From Coprinellus micaceus (Eukaryota; Basidiomycota; Agaricomycetes; Agaricales; Psathyrellaceae), in assembly GCA_951394405.1 (NCBI GenBank), contig OX596339.1, positions 3,658,001-3,722,000 on the forward strand: a stretch of DNA of 64,000 nt, given 5' to 3'. Positions 56,882-64,000 of this stretch are shown piece after piece. Numbering within the stretch: the first letter of the stretch is position 1; each line of letters starts with the position of its first letter. The notes under the pieces were generated by a model that saw nothing but the letters and a program-made list of their open reading frames with translations, searched no databases and was not told the origin of the DNA. The position numbers and the translations under genes are program-made.

Positions 56882-59800
56882 CTACTCGAGTCCAAGAGCA
56901 AGTCGATGATGCTCAACAGCAGGTTTTGGTAAAGGTTTAGTAAATATATCGGCGATCATATTGGTAGTAGATAAAAAGTGAACAGTAATGTCGCCTCGCT
57001 TGATAGCATCCTGAATCCAATGCATCTTTATATCGATGTGCTTCATTCGGCTGTGGAGCTCTGGGTTCCAGAGAACCTTGAGTGCGGATTGGTTGTCGAC
57101 CATGAGTGGTGAGGGAGTAGAGACGTCTTGACCAAGTTCCTTCAGGAGTGTGCGCATCCAGATGATGTCCCTTCCAGCGCTCGATGCAGAGACGTACTCT
57201 GCCTCTGTTGAGGAGTCTGCCACCGTTGATTGCTTCTTTGCCGACCAACTAACGGCTCCCGATCCCATTTTAATGACAAATCCAGATGTGGATCGTCGCG
57301 TGTCAAGGCACCCAGCATGATCTGCGTCACTGTATGCTTGGAAGAGTTCCGAAGACATCTTGCTACCATTGTTACGATAGGTGAGCTTCAGATCTTTGGT
57401 TCCCTTGAGGTAACGGAATAGGTGTTTGACTGCTTTCCAATGCATAGGTCCGGGGTTGGAGTTGTATTGGGCTAGTTTGGCAACAGCGTAGGCGATGTCA
57501 GGGCGTGTCGCAATCATAAGGTATATCAGGGCGCCGATGGCATTCATGTATGGGACGTTCTTCATCATCTCATCGTCAGCCTTGTTTGGAATGTACTTGG
57601 TGAGGGTAGCACCGCTTCCTGGATCCATTGGAGTTCCTACTGGGTAGCAGTCCTCCATCTTGAATCGCGCAAGCATGTCGAGGATGTATTGAGTCTGGGA
57701 TAGGTGCATGACTCGGTTCTCGCGGTCGTAGCCGACCTTGATTCCAAGCAGGTACGAGGTGGGTCCGAGATCCTTGATCTTGAAGACGTTGGCAAGGGAG
57801 TCCTTGAGCCATTGGATCTTCTCCTGGCTTTTTGAGGTTATGGTGATGTCGTCAACGAAGACTGGTACAACAATACGGGTCCCATCCATCTCCCAGACAT
57901 AGATAGCTGGGTCAGATTTTATTTGGGTGAATCCGATCGCTTCAAGCTCTGATGCTAGCTTTTGGTACCACAGTCGTCCGCTCTGTTTCAAGCCATATAA
58001 ACCTTTCTTCAGCCGGCACACCCATCTCCGTCCCTTTGAGTCTGGATTCTTGATCTCAAACCCTGGTGCTTGCTCCATGTAGACTTCGTATTGCTCCTCA
58101 ATTGTTCCATTGAGGTAGGCATTGTCGACGTCAATGGTCTCGATGAAGTGTCCTTCCATGGTGGCTTGGGCGAAAATCGCGTGGATTGATGTGAGACGAA
58201 ATGCAGGTGCCCATGTCTGATCGTAGTCTACTCCAGGCATTTGGGAGTATCCCTTGGCGACAAGTCGAGCCTTGTAGCGGTCAATTGTGCCATCTGCCTT
58301 TCGTTTGATGAGGAAGACCCATCGTGATCCGACAACCTTTCGTCCCTCTGGTAGTTCGACTAGTTCCCAAGTGCCATTGGTGGTTAGGGCGTCAATCTCA
58401 ACCTGTGCTGCGGTCTGCCAGTGTTCACCGTCTGGTCCTGCGAAGGCTTCCCAGTGTGTCCGAGGCGCATCTCCTGGACGGCGTGTAGCCGCTCCTAGTG
58501 CTTTGTCCTGTGCCATGTAGAATGCCATTTCCATGCCTTGGTCGAGAGTCAGGGTCTCTTCCAGGGGGATGTGGTATAGACTGATGAGAGAATCAAGTAT
58601 ACTGGTGGCACGTAGTGCATCTTTCATGTCTACAGGTTCGTCGTCAGGGTCAAAGTCCTCAGCTGCAATTGGTTGTACAGGTTCGTCGTCGTCATCGTCG
58701 TCTTCATCCTCATCCTCATCCTCTGTTTTGGGTAGCTGATTGTTTCTTTGTGCACCCCCTCGATCTGCTACCTGTTCACCCCCTTCACACCTGGCTACTG
58801 GAATTGTAACGCGTCTCCCTTTTCCACTCGCGAGTTGGTAGTCCTTGACGGTTGTTGCCGTTTTCCGTACGGGCTGGGAGCTTTGTGCTATTAGCGGTGG
58901 AGCTTTCGGAACTTTCACTTTGCGAGGGATTGATTCGCGAGGGGGAGGGGGAGGTGGCCGGGTGCGTTTCTGGGCAGGTGCTGGAGGTGCAACCGGTGCT
59001 GGAGGAGGTAGTTCTGGGAACATGGGTCCATCCTCAGCTGGTGCAGGGAGCCCTGGGAACAAGGCAGGTATTGGTAGCAGCTGTTTCGTTGAGGGAGTAG
59101 ATGAGGGATCCCTTTTCGTAGGAGTAGGTGGAATTGACGGATGGACAGATGGTTGCTGTGTGGCTGGCGTCTTAGGCTCAGTCTTAGGAGGTTGCTCGGG
59201 AGTCTGAGGTGCTGCTTGGTCTCCATCGCCATCATTGTCGCTCTCGTCTGATCCATCATCTGGATGGTCATGGGGAGGCGGTGGTGGCGCGATGGGAGCA
59301 TGAGGTGGTGCAAGAGGTGGATTCTCCGGTTCGAGATCAGCGTCTGGCCAGATGTCCCTAATGCCTATAGGCGTGTATGCCTGTTCATTCCCTACGGTCG
59401 AGAGACCAGGGAAGGTGCTTTCAGCGAAGATAACATCCCGGGATATGGTGATCTTCTTCGTCACTGGATTGTAGCATTTCCAGCCTTTGTAGCCTGGTTC
59501 AAATCCAATAAAGACACAAGGCTCCATGTGTGACTGGAGGTTCTTGCGGTCCTTGCGCGATACATGGACGTATACGCGGCAGCCGAATACTCGGTGCATG
59601 GACAGATCGGGCTTTGCTTTATGCCAGACCTCATAGGAGGTAGTATTCGATAATGTAGAGGATGGGGTCGCATTCAGGATGTCTGTATAATAGAGTACAG
59701 CTGCACCCCAGAACATCATGGGAAGGCGTGCTTGGTTGAGCATGGCAATGACCCCTTCAGTCAGTGTGCGATTGAGTCGTTCGCTGACACCGTTCTGTTG

Positions 59801-61708
59801 AGGTGTGGCTTTAACTGTGTGTTGTCGTGCGATCCCAAGTCCCTTGCACCATTGAATGAAGTCGTTCCCCATGTATTCCCCCCCTTTATCATCACGAAGT
59901 TCCTTGACCTTTGTGCCAAGCTTTCGCTCACTCTTGGCAACAAAGTCTTTGAAGGCTTGGAATGCGTCACTCTTGTGTTTCAGGAGGGTGACCTCCTTGA
60001 ACCGTGAGTGGTCATCAATGAATGTGATCCAGTATCGATAGCCAATTGGTGTTTGTACAGCAAGGGGTCCATGGAGGTCCGAGTGAATCCATCCAAGGAG
60101 CTCTGTTGAGCGATTCGCTGATAGCTTTGGGAATGGATCCCGATGTTGCTTCCCTGCAATGCAGTGTTCGCAGGTGTCGTTGAGTTCCGTGCCCTCCTTC
60201 ACCAGGATGCCAGTGGCCAAGTCTTGGCGCATAAGCGTCTCCAGACGATCCTTCCCAATGTGCCCTAACCTTTGATGTAATAGTTCCTTCTCGATCTTGG
60301 AGATGTAGGCTGCCTCCGTCTCCGTGTTTTCGAGCGTTGTCCCATTGAGAGAGCCAACAGTTCCGTCGATGGTAGCTGTTAGGAGTAGCTCGCCATTCTT
60401 GAAGAAGTCAAGCGAGTCTCCTTCAATTACGACACGCATTTTGCTCTTCTTAACAACGGAGAGGATCGAGAATAGGTTATTGCGAAGTGCAGGAACATAT
60501 AGTACATCATTGAATATCACAGTCTGACCAACTTTTCCGTGTATACGAGGCGTGAAACGTACTTCCCCCTTTCCTGTAGCCCAGACGATCTCGTTGTTGG
60601 TGAGAGACACAGCAATTTTCACCGCAATCATGTTACGGATCCACTTGCGATTGGGTGTCATATGTGAGGTTGCACCTGAGTCTGGGTTCCAGGAAGTATT
60701 AGTGGGGTTGTTACGAGCTCGACGGATAAGGGGACTTGCGATGTGGGCAACAGTGGCCATCATGACGTTCTCCTCAGCAGTCGCAGCTGTGGTAGGCGTC
60801 TCGGCGATCTTGGCCTTCTGGGAGTTCTGGACGCGGCAGTCCTTGTCCTCGTGCGTGTTCTGCCAACCGTGGACCTTGCACCTGTACTTCGCCTTCTTCT
60901 TCGGGGCAGCTGTAGCTACCTGAAGAGCGGCGGACGTCCCCTCAGCAAGCTGAGTGTTGCGAGCGAGGGAGTCGGCCTTGCGAAGGTGATCGAGGACTTC
61001 AAGGGGATTGTCGTCCCCAGTGGAGATGTGGTTGAGCGTATTGCGGAGGATGGTGTCATCCTTGCCAAGACCAATGGGGATCATGCTGATTGCAAGATCG
61101 CGCGCGAGATGAGCAGCCGTGTATCCTTCCTCGAAAGCAGAGGGCGTAAGGAGTTCATATGCTCCTCGACTGGTGGATTGAATCGTCGTTGTTGCTCCGT
61201 CCGATGTCGTTTGGGAGGAGATGGTGACGGACCGTGTCGTCTCTGCAAGGTATTCTGCTCCTTGCGGGAGGAGTGCGGTGAGACGTGAGGCGTGCGCCAT
61301 GCAACGCGATCCGAAGTCGGAGTAGGTCTCCTTCTCGAAGCCCGAGGACCTCATGCGAAGTGCCATCATTTCCTGGAGGACACTGATACGAGAGCCAGAA
61401 GTCTTGGGCTGGTAGGTTTCCAAGAGCTTCTCCCAGATAGCAGCGATGTCGGTGACTTGGATGCCAGAGAGGATGGTCTCGAGTTGGGAGTGGTCGAGAG
61501 TAGACCGGACGTAGCCGATGAGCTTGGAGCGGCGACTGGCATAGTCGGACTTGACCTTGTCGTCGGCATTGCTCCCAGGTTTTTTCTCTTCCCCAGTGAG
61601 GATGCCGTAGGCGTTGAGGTCGAAGGCCTTGTTCTCGACAGTGAACTTCCACTGCTGCACAGTGTAAGCCGTGAGCATGATGGGTGAGGCCGTAGTGGTA
61701 GAGTCCAT
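56882..61708 (-). CDS. Ty1/copia Gag-Pol polyprotein, 1,608 aa
   Basis: I chose the Met at 61708 (MDSTTTASP). An upstream Met at 61813 adds 35 less plausible residues. Approximate positions from 61708: Gag to ~270, a nucleocapsid-like Cys/His motif (CKVHGWQNTHEDKDC, ~277-291), aspartic protease DSGA (~343), integrase zinc motif (~478-516), integrase catalytic core with Asp ~544, Asp ~607 and Glu ~643 (the last two 35 residues apart), and a Pro-rich, acidic linker (~800-1020). Reverse transcriptase follows, with FVDD at ~1284-1287, and then RNase H (from about SDADHAG ~1459) to the end with ADIFTKPL. One frame encodes everything with no frameshift, as in many copia elements. The run of Asp/Glu near 1000 is encoded by a GAC/GAT/GAG microsatellite. 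Confidence 0.95.
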   Translation of the reverse strand: MDSTTTASPIMLTAYTVQQWKFTVENKAFDLNAYGILTGEEKKPGSNADDKVKSDYASRRSKLIGYVRSTLDHSQLETILSGIQVTDIAAIWEKLLETYQPKTSGSRISVLQEMMALRMRSSGFEKETYSDFGSRCMAHASRLTALLPQGAEYLAETTRSVTISSQTTSDGATTTIQSTSRGAYELLTPSAFEEGYTAAHLARDLAISMIPIGLGKDDTILRNTLNHISTGDDNPLEVLDHLRKADSLARNTQLAEGTSAALQVATAAPKKKAKYRCKVHGWQNTHEDKDCRVQNSQKAKIAETPTTAATAEENVMMATVAHIASPLIRRARNNPTNTSWNPDSGATSHMTPNRKWIRNMIAVKIAVSLTNNEIVWATGKGEVRFTPRIHGKVGQTVIFNDVLYVPALRNNLFSILSVVKKSKMRVVIEGDSLDFFKNGELLLTATIDGTVGSLNGTTLENTETEAAYISKIEKELLHQRLGHIGKDRLETLMRQDLATGILVKEGTELNDTCEHCIAGKQHRDPFPKLSANRSTELLGWIHSDLHGPLAVQTPIGYRYWITFIDDHSRFKEVTLLKHKSDAFQAFKDFVAKSERKLGTKVKELRDDKGGEYMGNDFIQWCKGLGIARQHTVKATPQQNGVSERLNRTLTEGVIAMLNQARLPMMFWGAAVLYYTDILNATPSSTLSNTTSYEVWHKAKPDLSMHRVFGCRVYVHVSRKDRKNLQSHMEPCVFIGFEPGYKGWKCYNPVTKKITISRDVIFAESTFPGLSTVGNEQAYTPIGIRDIWPDADLEPENPPLAPPHAPIAPPPPPHDHPDDGSDESDNDGDGDQAAPQTPEQPPKTEPKTPATQQPSVHPSIPPTPTKRDPSSTPSTKQLLPIPALFPGLPAPAEDGPMFPELPPPAPVAPPAPAQKRTRPPPPPPRESIPRKVKVPKAPPLIAQSSQPVRKTATTVKDYQLASGKGRRVTIPVARCEGGEQVADRGGAQRNNQLPKTEDEDEDEDDDDDDEPVQPIAAEDFDPDDEPVDMKDALRATSILDSLISLYHIPLEETLTLDQGMEMAFYMAQDKALGAATRRPGDAPRTHWEAFAGPDGEHWQTAAQVEIDALTTNGTWELVELPEGRKVVGSRWVFLIKRKADGTIDRYKARLVAKGYSQMPGVDYDQTWAPAFRLTSIHAIFAQATMEGHFIETIDVDNAYLNGTIEEQYEVYMEQAPGFEIKNPDSKGRRWVCRLKKGLYGLKQSGRLWYQKLASELEAIGFTQIKSDPAIYVWEMDGTRIVVPVFVDDITITSKSQEKIQWLKDSLANVFKIKDLGPTSYLLGIKVGYDRENRVMHLSQTQYILDMLARFKMEDCYPVGTPMDPGSGATLTKYIPNKADDEMMKNVPYMNAIGALIYLMIATRPDIAYAVAKLAQYNSNPGPMHWKAVKHLFRYLKGTKDLKLTYRNNGSKMSSELFQAYSDADHAGCLDTRRSTSGFVIKMGSGAVSWSAKKQSTVADSSTEAEYVSASSAGRDIIWMRTLLKELGQDVSTPSPLMVDNQSALKVLWNPELHSRMKHIDIKMHWIQDAIKRGDITVHFLSTTNMIADIFTKPLPKPAVEHHRLALGLE

Positions 61709-62278
61709 GATGGTAGGTGATGAAGAATGGGAGAGGATAACATGATAGGTACGAAACGATAAGAGATAGGTGATAGGTAAAGTGCCCGTGATTTTGTAGG
61801 TAAAACGGACCAATACGTAGATATCCTAAAAAGGAGTTGAAGTTTTACACTAAGATCCGCAGAGGGAACCCCGCTGTCACTTTGAGTACCGGTTACTGAA
61901 AGTGTTTGGATGGAGGGAGCGCTACCGTTGCGTCGTTTCCCCAGTCCAACCGAATCAGGCCTCTCAAAGAAGGATCACTACTCTAATTCCGCAGACGGTA
62001 AGCGTCTGTGGACTTCCTGATAGCTTCTTTCCCGTAGTGGGAACGCTTGCCGCGGGGTAGAAGGTGGTAATGGAAGTTGATACGTACTCCTGAGTATCAG
62101 GAGGGGTAGTGGAATGTAAGTAGCGAAACGTAAATAGCGAAAGTGAAGATAGTGAAAATGTGAAGGGAGATAGGCTTCAGGTGGAGATATCACACGAGAA
62201 GAGGCCGTAGGCTATGGGCGATCGAGGGGCAGTGGAGCGGTTACCGCGGTGTCTGATAACGGATGGCGTGATCAGAGG

Positions 62279-62296
62279 AGCCCGGGGCTCATAACT
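62279..62296 (-). other. Primer binding site, likely half-tRNA initiator Met
   Basis: Next to the 5' LTR the minus strand reads ttatgagcccc. Its complement ends gggctcataa, which is identical to the anticodon stem-loop region of eukaryotic initiator methionine tRNA. Priming from a tRNA cut in the anticodon loop is known for Drosophila copia and several Ty1/copia elements. Confidence 0.6.
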
Positions 62297-62679
62297 TGTA
62301 GAACGATGCAAGTATGACCCACTGTAAGTGGGGAGAGTTCGATGTTAGATTGAAAGTAAGTAGGGTATACAAGATACGCACCTGTAAGTGGGGAGAGTTC
62401 GATGGGGACTCACCCACTTACAGTGTGGACTATATACTGTGGAGAACAATAGATAACCTATATGCGGAACAATAGGAAAGAACAATAGACGTTCCATAAG
62501 TAGAGAACAATAGCAGTGAATGGAGATAAGGTGGAGATAAGAGAACAATAAGTGCGAGTATAATGGGAATAATACAAAGTGGTTGTTGTTCTCTGTAGAA
62601 CAATAGAAGATAAGTAAAACGTTCGAAATAGAGGTATTCTTTGTAGAGATAGAGTTGACATGAGCATTGTCTTCCAACA
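62297..62679 (-). repeat. 5' LTR (383 bp) with internal 60-bp duplication
   Basis: Same as the 3' LTR except that tgtaagtggggagagttcga occurs twice, separated by ~38 bp of unrelated sequence (62343-62382). The two LTRs are normally copied from one template, so this change arose after insertion, or by recombination. Confidence 0.9.
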
Positions 62680-64000
62680 CAACCACACATCCCCTCCTCG
62701 ATATACGTTTCAAGTTCCAAACGACAGGCCAGTGAACGCCGTGGATTCAAGGCTTTATGTTCACGAACCCAGGCAAAGCGCTCGCGGCGAGTGTGATACT
62801 GAGTATGGGTTGCACGACCGTCGTCAGGGACACCTCCTACTCCAGCACCCTCCTTATCAAACTTGTCGACACCGAACCCTACTTACACCACCTTTACTGC
62901 ACCACCGTCCGGGCTTCGGGCCCTCATCGTCGATTCTCGGGCTCGTCCACGTGTCGAGCAAGGCCGATAACAGCAGCCCAACCGGGGAGGACACTCCCAA
63001 CCGGTGCGAAGACGACGACCTTTCAACCGACCTGATGGACCTTTACGCCGGATCCCTCAGAGTGTCCATTCATCGAGGAGGCTCGATGGGATCCGGGGTC
63101 GGTGTAGGCAAGGAGGAGGGTAGGAGGTAGGAGGTAGCTAACGGGGAGAGCTGACTCGGTGCGCGGGGGCACCAGCATTCGAGGGCACGATGAGGAGGGA
63201 TGATTCATTTCGGGTTCTTCGGCTGGAACAGTACGTTTTGTTCCATTCGTCCCACCCGCATATCTCAAAATATGTATTCTCCTCTCTGATATTAGATCTA
63301 TCACAGCTTTGAAGACGCATATTTCGCATTTCGACGACGAGAGCGCTCTTGACAGCTGTCTACAATGGTCGTCTCAACTCCCGCTCTATCCTTTCCGATC
63401 CGACGACGCCGACCTTTCCACCAACCTGAAGGTTCTTACGCTGGCCCCCTCAGAGCGTCGATTCATCGAGGACGCTCGATGGGACCCGGGGTCGGCGTGT
63501 GCGAGGAGGGGGGTAGGAGTTAGGAGGTGGTTATCAGGGGAACTGTGGCTGCGGTGCGTAGAGGCGCCAGCCTCCGCGGGCAAAGTGGAGAGGAGGTAGT
63601 GGTTTAGGCCGTTTGGCTGGAAGCCTGGAACGGTATGTTTTGTTCGATTCTTCTCACCCACTGTTCTCAACATATTGATTCCCCCCTCCGACATTAGAAT
63701 CTACCTCGGCTTTGAAGGCACGCATTTCGCAATTCGATGAGAGCGCCTTTCACAACTGTCTACATTGGTCGTCTCTAACTCCCATCCCCTTCGAGTTATC
63801 CCATCTCCTCACTCAACTATCTTCTCATGGCCCCACGCAATTATCACTCCGATGGATCCCAACTAATTACAACAAAGTTTCGATTCATCGACAACCTTCG
63901 TCACCATCCCCTACCACTCTCCACGATCCCGGAGTCAATCTCGTATCTGCGATGTGAGATTTCACTGACTCTGTGTCGAAGAGCCTTAAATACCTGGGAG
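62680..64000. repeat. Diverged ~0.4-kb tandem repeats, no gene
   Basis: The word gctttgaag(g/-)ac/cgcat...ttcgca occurs at 63306 and 63709, and gacgacg..cgacctttc..cc at about 63012 and 63402. The unit is therefore roughly 390-400 bp, with at least two diverged copies and a third running towards the window end. Short frames inside it are not convincing genes. Confidence 0.75.

Larger units (their letters stand above)
56532..62679 (-). mobile_element. Full-length Ty1/copia LTR retrotransposon (6.1 kb)
   Basis: Two LTRs (56532-56854 and 62297-62679), both running TG...CA on the minus strand. A purine-rich tract (gagggggtg) sits immediately before the 3' LTR and a tRNA-like primer site immediately after the 5' LTR. 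The domain order is Gag, protease, integrase, reverse transcriptase and RNase H, as in Ty1/copia. The flanking five bases are cgacc and caacc, a target duplication with one mismatch. The coding region has no stops, so insertion was recent or the element is still selected. Confidence 0.95.

Overview
The window looks like a transposon-rich accessory region from a filamentous basidiomycete, probably an Agaricomycete. The evidence is many short introns (about 43-94 nt, GT...AG) and the gene families present: a NACHT-type NLR, a BTB/POZ protein, a RING protein, a WD40 protein with a C-terminal membrane anchor, a tnp2/Plavaka-like transposase, a Ty1/copia element, and a probable TET/JBP-type 2-oxoglutarate/Fe(II) dioxygenase. 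I saw no rRNA, tRNA or CRISPR array. Gene models were spliced by hand. Where I quote an exon total it is an exact multiple of three with no internal stop, which is the main support for the model.

Layout. 0-6.8 kb is ordinary chromosome: a putative membrane protein (1586-3208, -), an F-box-like gene broken by one in-frame TGA (3427-4485, -), and a WD40/tail-anchor gene (5117-6605, -). From 6.8 to 45.7 kb the DNA is built from near-identical inverted repeats. Arm 6820-9644 is the reverse complement of 22501-25325 (2,825 bp, two differences noticed). Arm 25106-27125 is the reverse complement of 40907-42926 (2,020 bp, one difference noticed). The two systems overlap by 220 bp in the middle, so 22501-27125 is one continuous unit with partial inverted copies on both sides. 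The first spacer (9.6-22.5 kb) carries a BTB gene, an intact 1,521-residue transposase gene and a RING gene. The second spacer (27.1-40.9 kb) carries the 925-residue dioxygenase gene, a coiled-coil gene, two small unknown genes and a long multi-exon unknown gene. At 42.9-45.5 kb a third inverted-repeat element (about 690-bp ends holding tandem hairpins) sits in a third, damaged copy of the repeat unit.

45.7-64 kb has a small membrane protein (47730-48286), an NLR gene (50879-54169) interrupted at its P-loop by a 1.1-kb TA-flanked inverted-repeat element, short MITE copies, a full-length Ty1/copia retrotransposon with an open 1,608-residue polyprotein (56532-62679, -), and diverged ~0.4-kb tandem repeats at the end.

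The two main points are these. First, a probable DNA-modification enzyme (TET/JBP-like) lies about 9 kb from an intact tnp2/Plavaka-like transposase, between recent large inverted duplications. Second, an immune-type NLR has been disrupted so that the two halves plus one TA target copy still give a perfect 647-codon frame. A 57-nt intron of the dioxygenase gene has also been swollen to 544 nt by a MITE with a 10-bp target duplication.
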